From assembly GCA_019689775.1 (NCBI GenBank), contig JADGGV010000007.1, positions 1 through 28,460 of the forward strand: DNA of 28,460 nucleotides. Reading direction: 5' to 3'. This document shows, one piece after another, positions 6,253-13,953 of the stretch. The DNA is from Gemmatimonadota bacterium (GTDB lineage: Bacteria > Gemmatimonadota > Gemmatimonadetes > Longimicrobiales > RSA9). Every line of letters starts with the position of its first letter. Positions within the stretch are counted from its first letter, which is position 1. The notes under the pieces were generated by a model. The model made no database searches. It was not told where the DNA came from and saw only the letters and a program-made list of their open reading frames with translations. A program made the translations under genes and the position numbers.

Positions 6253-6627
6253 ATGCACCTTCTCGTCGCCGTCATCAACCAGGAGGAGAAGCTGGACGAC
6301 GTGCTCGCCGGCTTCCTCGAGCTCGGCATTACCGGCGCGACGGTAATCCAGAGCGAGGGGATGGGGCGGGTGCTGTCCCACGAGATCCCGATCTTCGCCG
6401 GCCTTCAGACGCTCCTCTCCCGGTCCCGCCCACAGAACCAGACGATCTTCAGCGTGATGGATTCCTCCAAGGTGGACGCGGCGTTCGCCCTGCTCCAGGA
6501 GGTCTGCGGGGATCTCTCCAATCCGGCGACGGGCATCGCCTTCTCCGTGCCGGTCGACCGCGTGGTCGGCCTGGCGCCGGAACTCGGCGAGGATCCCGAC
6601 CCGAAGGGCTCGAACCTCGGCGCATGA
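6253..6627 (+). CDS. PII-like (GlnB-fold) signalling protein
   Basis: A 124-residue protein with the ferredoxin-like PII layout: beta strand HLLVAVINQ, helix KLDDVLAGFLELG, strand GATVIQSEGMGRVL, a loop rich in conserved residues (HEIPIFAGLQTLLSRSRPQN), strand QTIFSVMDSS, helix DAAFALLQEVCGDL and the final TGIAFSVPVDRVVGL. The 'ELGITGATVIxSxGMGR' signature is typical of PII-related proteins outside GlnB/GlnK. The canonical uridylylation tyrosine loop is not evident, so classical nitrogen control is unlikely. It has its own promoter with an operator-like palindrome. The ligand and partner are unknown. Confidence 0.75.
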   Translation: MHLLVAVINQEEKLDDVLAGFLELGITGATVIQSEGMGRVLSHEIPIFAGLQTLLSRSRPQNQTIFSVMDSSKVDAAFALLQEVCGDLSNPATGIAFSVPVDRVVGLAPELGEDPDPKGSNLGA

Positions 6628-6746
6628 GGCTGGCCCGCGCCGAGCCCGCGACCGTACCTTTAGGCACGCTGATCCGTCTACCGATCGTCATGCGTCCGAC
6701 CCCCGCCGCACCCGCGGGGCCCCCCGGCGCGGCGGCGGAGCGCGCC

Positions 6747-6772
6747 GCGCGGGGGCGGCCCCCGCCCCGCGC
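6747..6772. repeat. GC-rich hairpin between the PII-like gene and the glutaminase gene
   Basis: GCGCGGGGGCGG (6747-6758) can pair with CCGCCCCGCGC (6762-6772) with one bulged G and a 3-nt loop. It lacks a U-tract. It may attenuate read-through from the PII-like gene, or may simply reflect the extreme GC content of this 175-base intergenic stretch. I see no clear promoter there for the downstream gene. Confidence 0.4.
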
Positions 6773-6802
6773 GGCCGGCCGCGCCGCCCGGAGCGCACGC
6801 TG

Positions 6803-7651
6803 ATGCGCCTCGCGGTCTTCCAGTGCGCCCCCGCGCTCCGCGACCTCGCCGGGAACGCGCGCCGCATCGCGACGACCGCGGCCGAGGTCGGGGCCGACCT
6901 GCTGCTCACGCCGGAGCTGTCGCTCAGCGGGTACGACCTCGGCGACGACGCCGCCCTGCTGGCCGCGCCGGTGCGGCCCGGCGCGCCGGCGACGTTCGCG
7001 CCCGGCCTCGAGGGCGCACCCGACGTGATCGTCGGCGTCCCCGAGCGCGGCGACGACGGCGTCGTCTACAACGCCGCGGTCCATGTGCGGGACGGGCGCG
7101 TCCTGTTCCGGCACCGCAAGCGCTATCTGCCGACCTACGGCATGTTCGACGAGATGCGCTACTTCGGGCGCGGCGCCCGCATCGACGCGTACGACGCCGG
7201 CGACGGCTGGCGGATCGGGCTCCTCGTGTGCGAGGATTTCTGGCATCCGGCGCTCGCCTACCTCCTCGCCACGCGCCGCATCCAGCTTCTGCTGGTCCAG
7301 GCGGCGGCGCCGGGGCGGGGCGTGTGGGAGGTGCCGGCGCCGGACGACCTCTTCGCGTCGATGGCCGTCTGGGAGCGGATCGCTCGGACGACGGCACAGC
7401 TCTACGGGATCTACGTGGCGCTGGCGAACCGGGTCGGCGTGGAGGGCGCCGTGACGTTCGCCGGCGGCTCGCTCATCGTCGGCCCCGGCGGCGAGGTCCT
7501 GGCGCGGGCGCCGCAGGCCGAGGAGGCGGTCCTCGAGGCCGAGCTGTCGACGCTCGAGGTCGCGCGCAGCCGCCGGCCCTACGCGCATCTGCGCGACGAG
7601 GATGGCGAGTGGACGCTGCGCGAGTTGCGGCGCGCGTTGGAGGAGACGTGA
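6803..7651 (+). CDS. Nitrilase-superfamily amidohydrolase, NadE-type glutaminase subunit
   Basis: A 282-residue carbon-nitrogen hydrolase. The Glu-Lys-Cys triad is complete: Glu38 in LLTPELSLSGYDL, Lys116 in RHRKRYLPTYGMFDE and Cys153 in LLVCEDFWHP. 'KRYLPTYGMFDEMRYF' is the signature of the glutamine-amidase domain of glutamine-dependent NAD synthetase, which releases ammonia for NAD+ formation. Here that domain is a separate protein. Its stop overlaps the next gene's GTG by 4 bases, and the next gene encodes a NAD-synthetase-like domain, so the two look like a split NadE. GGAG lies 9 bases before the ATG. The true substrate is uncertain because the partner is degenerate. Confidence 0.85.
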   Translation: MRLAVFQCAPALRDLAGNARRIATTAAEVGADLLLTPELSLSGYDLGDDAALLAAPVRPGAPATFAPGLEGAPDVIVGVPERGDDGVVYNAAVHVRDGRVLFRHRKRYLPTYGMFDEMRYFGRGARIDAYDAGDGWRIGLLVCEDFWHPALAYLLATRRIQLLLVQAAAPGRGVWEVPAPDDLFASMAVWERIARTTAQLYGIYVALANRVGVEGAVTFAGGSLIVGPGGEVLARAPQAEEAVLEAELSTLEVARSRRPYAHLRDEDGEWTLRELRRALEET

Positions 7652-8307
7652 CCCGACGGGACCGGATCGGCGCGATCGTGGCCGGCGTCGTGCGGCAAGC
7701 GGTCCGGGATGCCGGCGCGCGGCGCATCGTGCTGCTGGACGACGACTCGGCCGAGGCTCGCCTGGCGCTCGAGTGGTGCCGCGCCGCGCTGCGCGCCGAC
7801 GCCGTGGTGGCCATCCGCGGCGAGTCGGTCGCGGGTGCGCTGCGCGAGATCGTCGGCGATCGGTCGGAGCCCGACGACGAGGTCCTCGCCGGCGAGGCGC
7901 GGCGCCTGGCGGCCCGGCTCGAGGCCGGCCGCGGCGAGCCCGCGCTGCTCGCCCACCCGGCGAACAAGACCGCGCTGCTGCTCGCGGGCCTCGATCTGCC
8001 GCCGGAGCCGCTGCTCCCGCTCGGCGACCTCTACGCCACGGAGATCCAGGCGCTGGCGGGCGCCTGGAGCGCTCCCGCGGCGGTGCGGGCGCTCGCCGAC
8101 GCCGCCGGCGGAATCGGCATGCTGGACGGGGCGCTGCGGGCGTACCTCGATGAGCGCCGGCCGCTGGCCGAGGCGCTCAGCCTGCTCCCCGAGGACGCGC
8201 GTGGTCGGGTCTATGCGGCCCTCGAGGCCGGCCGCTTCGGGCGCCGCCGCGTCGGTCTCGTCCCGAAGCTCGGCGCGCGTACGCTCGGCGTTGATCTGTT
8301 CGCCTGA
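7648..8307 (+). CDS. NAD-synthetase-like protein lacking the SGGxDS loop (putative pseudoenzyme)
   Basis: A 219-residue protein with GTG start at 7648 (GTGA overlap with the glutaminase). Several NadE landmarks remain: HPANKTALLLAG (residues 103-114, matching 'GTSNKSELLLGY') and PLGDLYATEIQALAG (124-138, matching 'PIGDLYKTQVRALA'), plus a C-terminal AYLDERR...GRFGRRR...KLGARTLGVD. The ATP-pyrophosphatase loop SGGxDS is replaced by VLLDDDSAEARLA (28-40), and the 'PSAxLxxxQTDE' segment after the second motif is missing. The frame is intact, so this is not an ordinary pseudogene. It may be a catalytically dead or altered subunit. Assignment to the fold is good; activity is doubtful. Confidence 0.75.
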   Translation: MTRRDRIGAIVAGVVRQAVRDAGARRIVLLDDDSAEARLALEWCRAALRADAVVAIRGESVAGALREIVGDRSEPDDEVLAGEARRLAARLEAGRGEPALLAHPANKTALLLAGLDLPPEPLLPLGDLYATEIQALAGAWSAPAAVRALADAAGGIGMLDGALRAYLDERRPLAEALSLLPEDARGRVYAALEAGRFGRRRVGLVPKLGARTLGVDLFA

Positions 8308-8330
8308 CCGCAATCCGGAGGAGGCCGGGG

Positions 8331-8843
8331 ATGTGGAGCTCGCCGCTCGCGGTGGTGCAGGCCCTCGCGCCCATGCAGGCGCCGGTCGGGCGGATCGCGA
8401 CCGCGCAGATCGTGATGGCCGTCGGCATCACGATCTGGACGCTGGTGCTGATCGGCATCGGCGTGACCATGTTTCTGCTCTACCGTTCCATCCGACGTCT
8501 GATCGCCGCCATCGAGGCTCAGGTTCAGCAGCTCGCGCCGAAGGCGGCGCCGCTCCTCGCCGCGGCGGGCAAGGTCGCCGACGATGCCACGGAGGTCAGC
8601 GGCGCGGTGCGTGGTGCGGTCCGGGACGTGCTGGATACGGTGGACGAGCTGAACCATCGGTTGCGGGCGCTCGCCACGGACGCCGAGGACCGGGTGCGCC
8701 GGCTCGGGGCCGTGCTCGAGGTGGTGCAGGACGAGGCCGAGGACGTCCTTCTGGACGCCGCCGCGACGGCGCGCGGCCTGCATGCCACGGCCGAGGCGCT
8801 CCAGCGCCGATCCCCCAGGGGCATCCGGCAGCGGCGGGGCTGA
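8331..8843 (+). CDS. DUF948-like single-pass membrane protein with coiled coil
   Basis: A 170-residue protein with one clear membrane segment (about 26-50, IVMAVGITIWTLVLIGIGVTMF), then a long amphipathic helix (about 51-160) with LIAAIEAQVQQLAPKAAPLL and repeated Val/Ala/Asp heptads, ending in a basic RRSPRGIRQRRG tail. This matches the DUF948 type often found with YtxH-like proteins. GGAGGAGGCCGGGG provides a strong ribosome binding site. It starts 23 bases after the NadE-like gene and is followed by a YtxH-like gene. Function unknown; envelope or stress association is inferred from the family. Confidence 0.75.
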   Translation: MWSSPLAVVQALAPMQAPVGRIATAQIVMAVGITIWTLVLIGIGVTMFLLYRSIRRLIAAIEAQVQQLAPKAAPLLAAAGKVADDATEVSGAVRGAVRDVLDTVDELNHRLRALATDAEDRVRRLGAVLEVVQDEAEDVLLDAAATARGLHATAEALQRRSPRGIRQRRG

Positions 8844-8867
8844 CCACGAGGAGCCCGGGAGACCGAC

Positions 8868-9242
8868 ATGGGCCAACGAGATACGGTGGACTTCGTGACC
8901 GCGTTCGCGGTGGGGGCGATCCTGGGCGTCGGCGCGGCGCTGTTGCTGCGCCCGGAGCCGGCCACGTCGACGAGCCGGCTCTTGAAGCCGCTGCGGCCGC
9001 ACTCCGCGAAGGTCCGGAACCGCGCGCGCCGCGCCTGGCGGGACGCGAGCAAGCGCCGCCGCAAGGCGCGCGGCGCGCGGGCGGAGCTGGTCGCCGCCGG
9101 CCGCGAGGTGCTTGCCGGGTTCCGCGAGGAGCTCCGGGATCTGGTGGCCGCGGCGCGGGACGAGCTGGTCGAGGCCGTGGACCACCAGGTCAAGGAGGCG
9201 CGCCGCGCCATGCGGAAGCGCTCGCACCGCGTGGGCCGCTGA
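8868..9242 (+). CDS. YtxH-like small membrane protein
   Basis: A 124-residue protein with an N-terminal membrane segment (about 9-27, VTAFAVGAILGVGAALLL followed by RPEPA), the 'GxxxGxxxALLxxP' pattern of YtxH/gas-vesicle-type proteins. A strongly basic region follows (about 45-70, RNRARRAWRD, KRRRKARGAR), then an amphipathic helix to the end. The AGGAG site is well placed before the ATG. Together with the preceding DUF948-like gene it forms the common DUF948-YtxH pair. Role unknown. Confidence 0.75.
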   Translation: MGQRDTVDFVTAFAVGAILGVGAALLLRPEPATSTSRLLKPLRPHSAKVRNRARRAWRDASKRRRKARGARAELVAAGREVLAGFREELRDLVAAARDELVEAVDHQVKEARRAMRKRSHRVGR

Positions 9243-9256
9243 CGGGAGCTGATCCG

Positions 9257-10216
9257 TTGAAGGTCGTGGTCGCTGTTCTCGCGGCGCTGGTGCTGCTCCT
9301 GCTCCTGCCGGAGCCCGCCTGGGCGTTCGGCCCGGCGACGCACATCTTCCTCGGCGAACACCTCCTCGGCTCGCTCAGCCTCCTGCCGGAGTGGATCCGG
9401 GCCCTGCTGCAGGCGTACCCGAACAGCTTCCTCTACGGCTCGGTCGCCGCCGATATCTCGTTCGCGAAGAAGTACGTGCCCGCGGGCCGGCACTGTCACT
9501 ACTGGCACGTCGGCGAGGAGATCTTCGACGCCGCCGCGAACGACCGGCAGCGCGCCGTCGCCATCGGGTACCTGAGCCATCTCGCCGCCGACACGATCGC
9601 CCACAACTTCTTCGTGCCGCGCCAGCTCCTGATCACGAGCTCGACCAAGGCGCTCGGCCACTCCTATTGGGAGGCGCGCCTGGACGCGCAGCTCGGGGAG
9701 CGCTACACCTCCCGGGCCCGGGAAGTGGTCATGGACTACGACCACAGCGAGGCCGACACGCTGTTCGACACCGTGCTCAGCGGGACGATCTTCTCGTTCG
9801 AGACGAACCGCCGGATCTTCCGCGGGATGATCCGCGTCCAGGACAACGACCGCTGGCGGTCGGTCTTCGAGCAGCTCGTGCAGAACTCGCGCTGGGACCT
9901 CCCGGACGAGGCGATCGACGCCTACATCTCCCGCGCGTTCGACTTCGTGGTCGATTACCTGCATCGGCGCGACCGCTCTGCTGCGGCGTCGCTCGACCCG
10001 ACCGGCGAGTTCAACCTCCAGCTCGCGAAGCGCATCCGTCGCATGGCGCTGCGCGAGGGTGCGTGGCAGAACCCCCGGCTCCTGACCGAGATGGCCGACG
10101 ATTTCTTCCCGCTGCCGGCCGCGCCCGTGCACTACTGGACCGGCCGAGCGACCGGAAACGGCGGCGGGACGAGGAGCGGGATGCTCGTGGGCGAATCGAA
10201 CCGCGGCGCCGGGTAG
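9257..10216 (+). CDS. Secreted zinc-dependent phospholipase C-like protein
   Basis: A 319-residue protein starting with TTG at 9257 behind a GGGAG site. It has a signal peptide (KVVVAVLAALVLLLLLPEPAWA, cleavage likely after AWA). The mature part starts FGPATHIFLGE and carries LYGSVAADISF, CHYWHVGEEIF and IGYLSHLAADTIAHNFFVP. These His/Asp residues match the metal-binding pattern of the zinc-dependent phospholipase C (S1/P1-fold) family, in which an N-terminal His, a 'GSxxPD'-like Asp and 'LxHLxxDxxxH' bind zinc. The protein would act outside the cytoplasmic membrane. The substrate (lipid or otherwise) cannot be read from sequence. It is the last gene of the plus-strand cluster. Confidence 0.8.
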   Translation: MKVVVAVLAALVLLLLLPEPAWAFGPATHIFLGEHLLGSLSLLPEWIRALLQAYPNSFLYGSVAADISFAKKYVPAGRHCHYWHVGEEIFDAAANDRQRAVAIGYLSHLAADTIAHNFFVPRQLLITSSTKALGHSYWEARLDAQLGERYTSRAREVVMDYDHSEADTLFDTVLSGTIFSFETNRRIFRGMIRVQDNDRWRSVFEQLVQNSRWDLPDEAIDAYISRAFDFVVDYLHRRDRSAAASLDPTGEFNLQLAKRIRRMALREGAWQNPRLLTEMADDFFPLPAAPVHYWTGRATGNGGGTRSGMLVGESNRGAG

Positions 10217-10265
10217 CGGCCGAGTCCGCGACCGGGTCGGGACGAAGCCGCCGGGAAGGCGTCTG

Positions 10266-10279
10266 CCCGCCCGGGCGGG
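10266..10279. repeat. GC palindrome between convergent genes
   Basis: CCCGCCCGGGCGGG is a perfect 14-base palindrome in the 78-base gap between two convergent stop codons. It could act as a bidirectional terminator stem but has no U-tract on either side. Confidence 0.35.
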
Positions 10280-10294
10280 TGCCGCCCGAGGGGC

Positions 10295-10585
10295 TCACCC
10301 CCCGCGGCGAGCGGCCCGTGCCGACCGCCGGGGGCTGACGGGCGCGACGTCGACCTTGCGGTAGCGCGCCAAGTAGCTGTCACCGCAGGAGGGACACCAG
10401 CGGCGCGCGACGTGGACCAGCCGACCCAGCCGGACGAAGCCGCGGCCCGTCACGAGCCGGAGCGTCTCGGCGTCGCACCGCGGGCAGCGCCGATCCGCGG
10501 GGAAAAGCGCATAGACGACGGCCACCGCCAGGACCAGCTTCACGCCGAGCGTGACGAACGCGAACTCGATGACGGTGATCAGCAT
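10295..10585 (-). CDS. Small membrane protein with zinc ribbon
   Basis: A 96-residue protein: one membrane segment (about 3-28, ITVIEFAFVTLGVKLVLAVAVVYALF), then a four-cysteine zinc ribbon (CPRC at 34-37, CPSC at 64-67) with a basic tail. The CxxC...CxxC spacing is a standard zinc-ribbon or rubredoxin-like knuckle facing one side of the membrane. It starts 55 bases after gatB, with a hairpin between, so it may be the weakly expressed tail of the gat operon. No family that I can name; function unknown. Confidence 0.65.
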   Translation of the reverse strand: MLITVIEFAFVTLGVKLVLAVAVVYALFPADRRCPRCDAETLRLVTGRGFVRLGRLVHVARRWCPSCGDSYLARYRKVDVAPVSPRRSARAARRGG

Positions 10586-10605
10586 CCGACCCGCGCTGCC
10601 TGGAA

Positions 10606-10626
10606 GCCCCGCACGTTAGGCGGGGC
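10606..10626 (-). terminator. GC hairpin after gatB
   Basis: GCCCCGC (10606-10612) and GCGGGGC (10620-10626) form a 7-bp stem with a 7-nt loop, 15 bases after the gatB stop on the minus strand. It is followed by TTCC rather than a U-tract, so it is at most a partial terminator or an RNA-stability element. Confidence 0.4.
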
Positions 10627-10640
10627 AAGAAGCGGACCCC

Positions 10641-12077
10641 CTACCCCTCGAGCCGGGCCTTGAGCAGCGCCGTCGCCTGTCGCGGGTCCGCCTTCCCCCG
10701 CGACCGCTTCATGAGCTGCCCCATGAAGAACCCCAGGAGCTTCGCTTCGCCCTGGCGGTAGCGCTCCGCCTCCGCCGGGTGGGCGGCGACGACTTCGGCG
10801 GCCCACGCCTCGAGCTGCGCCGTGTCCCGGATCTGGGCGAGCCCCTCCGCCTCCACGATCGCCGCCGCCTCTTGCCCGGTCTCCGCCATCCGCGCGAACA
10901 CCTGCCGCGCCAACGTGGTGGAGAGCGTACCGTCCGCGACCAGCCGGATCAGGTCGGCCAACCGCTCCGGCGTGACGGGCAACGCCGCCAGCGTCGCTTG
11001 CCGGAGGTTGACCCAACCCAGCACATCGGTCATCACCCAGTTGCTCGCGGCCTTCGGATCGCCGACCGCCGCAGCGACCCGCTCGTAGTAGTCGGCGACC
11101 GCCCGCTCCGCCGTCAGGACCTCGGCATCGTAGGCCGGGAGCCCATACTGCTCGATGAAGCGCCGGCGGCGCGCATCGGGCAGCTCCGGGAGCGTCGCGC
11201 GGATGGCGTCGATCTGGCGACCGTCGACGACGAGCGGCGGCAGGTCCGGATCCGGGAAGTACCGGTAATCGTGGCTCTCCTCCTTCGAGCGCATCGGCCG
11301 GGCCTCGCCGCGGGCCTGATCCCAGAGGAGGGTCTCCTGCACGACCGTCCCTCCGGCTTCCACCAGCTCCGTCTGCCGACGAATCTCGAAGGTGAGCGCG
11401 CGCTCGACGTTGGCGAAGGAGTTCATGTTCTTCACCTCTGTCTTCGTCCCGAGGCGGTCGCTGCCGACCGGTCGGATCGAGACGTTGGCGTCGACGCGGA
11501 GGCTCCCCTTCTCCATGTCGCCGTCGCTGACCTCGAGGTACTCCAGCGTCTGCTTCAACCGACCGAGGAACGCGCGCGCCTGCGCCGGCGAGGCGAGATC
11601 CGGCTCGGTCACGATCTCGACCAGCGGCACGCCCGCCCGGTTCAGGTCGATGGCCGTCCGGCCGGCGAGCCGGTCATGGAGGGACTTGCCGGCATCCTCC
11701 TCGAGGTGGATGCGCCGGATTCGCACGCGGCGCGGCGGCGCGCCGTCGCCCTCCTCGACCTCGATCCAGCCAGCCGTCGCGATCGGCCGGTCGAATTGCG
11801 TGATCTGGTAGCCCTTCGGCAGGTCGGGGTAGAAGTAGTTCTTGCGCGCGAACACGCTGGTCTCGTGCACCGTGCACCGGAGCCCGAGGGCCGCGCGGAT
11901 GGCCAGCTCGACGGCCTCGCCGTTGATGACGGGGAGCGCGCCCGGGAGCCCGAGGCAGACCGGGCAGACGTGCGTGTTCGGCTCGGCGCCGAACTCGACG
12001 GCGTCGCCGCAGAACATCTTCGTTCGGGTCTTGAGCTGGACGTGGATCTCCAGCCCGATCACCGGCTCGTACGCCAT
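10641..12077 (-). CDS. gatB: Asp/Glu-tRNA amidotransferase subunit B
   Basis: GatB binds misacylated Asp-tRNAAsn or Glu-tRNAGln, phosphorylates the side chain and receives ammonia from GatA. The 478 residues start MAYEPVIGLEIHVQL, the family N-terminus. Zinc-type cysteines are in KMFCGD and HVCPVCLGLPG, and YFYPDLPKGYQITQ, GVPLVEIVTEPD and the C-terminal YqeY-like helical domain (LGFFMGQLMKRSRGKADP) are all present. The ATG is 1 base after the gatA stop, so translation is coupled. Presence of GatCAB suggests the organism makes Gln- or Asn-tRNA indirectly. Confidence 0.97.
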   Translation of the reverse strand: MAYEPVIGLEIHVQLKTRTKMFCGDAVEFGAEPNTHVCPVCLGLPGALPVINGEAVELAIRAALGLRCTVHETSVFARKNYFYPDLPKGYQITQFDRPIATAGWIEVEEGDGAPPRRVRIRRIHLEEDAGKSLHDRLAGRTAIDLNRAGVPLVEIVTEPDLASPAQARAFLGRLKQTLEYLEVSDGDMEKGSLRVDANVSIRPVGSDRLGTKTEVKNMNSFANVERALTFEIRRQTELVEAGGTVVQETLLWDQARGEARPMRSKEESHDYRYFPDPDLPPLVVDGRQIDAIRATLPELPDARRRRFIEQYGLPAYDAEVLTAERAVADYYERVAAAVGDPKAASNWVMTDVLGWVNLRQATLAALPVTPERLADLIRLVADGTLSTTLARQVFARMAETGQEAAAIVEAEGLAQIRDTAQLEAWAAEVVAAHPAEAERYRQGEAKLLGFFMGQLMKRSRGKADPRQATALLKARLEG

Positions 12078-12078
12078 G

Positions 12079-13533
12079 TCACTCCCCCATGGCCCGCTCG
12101 AGGGCGGCGGCAGCGCGGATCATCGTCGCCTCGTCCCAGCGGTCCGCCAGGAACTGCCCGCCGACCGGCAGCCCGTCGACGCGGCCGATCGGTAGCGACA
12201 GTCCCGGGATCCCCGCGAGGTTCGCAGTGACCGTGAAGATGTCGGAGAGGTACATCTGATAGGGGTCCCCGACCTTCTCGCCGAGGCGGAACGCCGGGGA
12301 GGGCGTCGTCGGCGTGAAGATCACGTCTACGCCGGAGGCGAAGACCTCCGTGAAGTCCCGGGCGATGCGCGCCCGCATGCGCAGCGCGGTGCCGTAGTAC
12401 TCGTCGTAGTAGCCGGCCGAAAGCGCATAGGTGCCGAGCATGATGCGCCGCTTGACTTCCGGCCCGAAGCCGAGCTGGCGCGTCTCCTCGTAGACCGAGG
12501 TCGTCGACTCGGCGCCGAGGGCGCGTACCCCGTAGCGCACCCCGTCGTACCGGGCGAGGTTGCTGGACGCCTCCGCCGGCGCGATCACGTAGTACGTCGG
12601 GATCGCGTAGCGGGTGTGCGGCAGCGAGACGTCGCGGATCTCCGCCCCGGCGGCGCGCAGGCGCTCCAGCGCATCCCGGCACAGGCGCGCCACCCGTTCA
12701 TCGAGCTCCGGCGGGAAGTACTCCCGGGGCACGCCGACGACGAGCCCCTGCACGCCACCCTCGAGCGACTCCGCGAGCTGCGGCGCCTCGATCGGCGCGC
12801 TCGTCGAGTCGAAGGGATCGGGACCGGCGATCACCTCCAGCAACAGCGCCGCATCCTCGACGGACCGGCCGAACGTGCCGATCTGATCGAGCGACGACGC
12901 GAACGCCACCAGACCGTACCGGCTCACGCGCCCGTACGTCGGTTTGATCCCGACCACGCCGCACAGCGCCGCCGGCTGGCGCACCGACCCGCCCGTGTCC
13001 GAGCCGAGCGCGGCCGGGACGAACCCGGCCGCGACCGCCGCCGCCGAGCCACCGGACGAGCCCCCCGGCACCCGCTCCCGGTCGTGTGGGTTGCGCGTGG
13101 GCCCGAACGCCGAGTTCTCCGTCGACGAGCCCATGGCGAACTCGTCCATGTTCGTCTTCCCGACGACGACGGCGCCCGCGGCCCGCAGCCGGCGGACCAC
13201 CGTCGCCTCGAATGGCGAGCGGTAGTTCGCGAGGATCCGCGAGCCGCACGTCGTCGGAAAGTCCAGCGTGCAGATGTTGTCCTTCAGCGCGACCGGCACG
13301 CCGGCCAGCGGGAGCGCGCCCGCGCCGGCGGCGATCGACGCGTCGACCGCGGCGGCGGCCGCTTCCGCACCCTCGAAGTTGAACGTGATGAACGCGTTCA
13401 GCGCCCCGGGGCCGTTCTCGGAGCGGATCAGCTCCGCGCACGCCTCGCGGATGACGGAGACGGCGGAGCGCCGGCCGGCGCCGACCTCCGCGGCGATCCG
13501 GCGCAACGGCATGCGGTGCGACGGCTGCGGCAT
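12079..13533 (-). CDS. gatA: Asp/Glu-tRNA amidotransferase subunit A (amidase)
   Basis: GatA is the glutaminase subunit with the amidase-signature Ser-cisSer-Lys triad. Here Lys is in VALKDNICT, the cis-Ser in GGSSGGSAAAV and the nucleophile Ser in GSDTGGSVRQPA. Other landmarks are GKTNMDEFAMGSSTENS and KPTYGRVSRYGL. The ATG at 13533 shares one base with the gatC stop (TGATG) and gives 484 residues, the normal length. The upstream extension of the frame lies inside gatC in the wrong frame and is not used. Order gatC-gatA-gatB, all coupled. Confidence 0.97.
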   Translation of the reverse strand: MPQPSHRMPLRRIAAEVGAGRRSAVSVIREACAELIRSENGPGALNAFITFNFEGAEAAAAAVDASIAAGAGALPLAGVPVALKDNICTLDFPTTCGSRILANYRSPFEATVVRRLRAAGAVVVGKTNMDEFAMGSSTENSAFGPTRNPHDRERVPGGSSGGSAAAVAAGFVPAALGSDTGGSVRQPAALCGVVGIKPTYGRVSRYGLVAFASSLDQIGTFGRSVEDAALLLEVIAGPDPFDSTSAPIEAPQLAESLEGGVQGLVVGVPREYFPPELDERVARLCRDALERLRAAGAEIRDVSLPHTRYAIPTYYVIAPAEASSNLARYDGVRYGVRALGAESTTSVYEETRQLGFGPEVKRRIMLGTYALSAGYYDEYYGTALRMRARIARDFTEVFASGVDVIFTPTTPSPAFRLGEKVGDPYQMYLSDIFTVTANLAGIPGLSLPIGRVDGLPVGGQFLADRWDEATMIRAAAALERAMGE

Positions 13534-13901
13534 CAGGCGCCTCCGCCGGCCGGGCCCGCCGGGTCCGCGGCGCCCTCCCGCGCCGCATCGAACATCTCGA
13601 CCTGCTCGGCCGCATCGAGCGCCGCAAGGCGCGGCACCGTGAAGAAGCCCGCCTCCCACGCGGGCGCCAGCGCCGACGGCGGCAGCGCGAGCGGGTCCGG
13701 CGGCGCCGTGTCCGGGCGCACCGGCGCGGGCCAGCTCGTGGCCGGCTCCGGCGCGATCCCCGCCAGATCGGCGGACGCCAGTTCCCCGAAGTGCTCCAGG
13801 ATGTCGTTCAACTGGCCCGTGAAGCGCTCGACCTCCTCCGGCAGGAGTCGCAGCCGCGCCAGCCTCGCGACGTGCAGCACCTCTTCTCTCGTGACCGCCA
13901 T
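13533..13901 (-). CDS. gatC: Asp/Glu-tRNA amidotransferase subunit C
   Basis: GatC is the small subunit that wraps around GatA and stabilises the complex. The 122 residues show the family start (TREEVLHVARLARLRLLPEE, then FTGQLNDILEHFGEL) and the later FFTVPRL motif. The C-terminal 20 or so residues (AREGAADPAGPAGGGA) are an Ala/Gly extension beyond the usual 95-100 residues. It starts 52 bases after the pcrA stop. Confidence 0.95.
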   Translation of the reverse strand: MAVTREEVLHVARLARLRLLPEEVERFTGQLNDILEHFGELASADLAGIAPEPATSWPAPVRPDTAPPDPLALPPSALAPAWEAGFFTVPRLAALDAAEQVEMFDAAREGAADPAGPAGGGA

Positions 13902-13953
13902 CCCGATCGGCTCCCCCCGGCGCCGCGGATCGTGCGGCGTCCGGGTCGATGGG

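Noticed and set aside
7648..8307. NadE-like gene as a frameshifted pseudogene.
   Set aside because: The frame is uninterrupted over 219 codons, starts with a coupled GTG and keeps two NadE motifs plus the family C-terminus. Loss of SGGxDS looks like divergence rather than breakage.
7709..9256. N-terminal part of a long plus-strand frame that ends as the phospholipase C-like protein.
   Set aside because: This portion runs out of frame through the NadE-like, DUF948-like and YtxH-like genes and is Arg/Gly-rich. The real gene begins at the TTG with a ribosome site and signal peptide at 9257.
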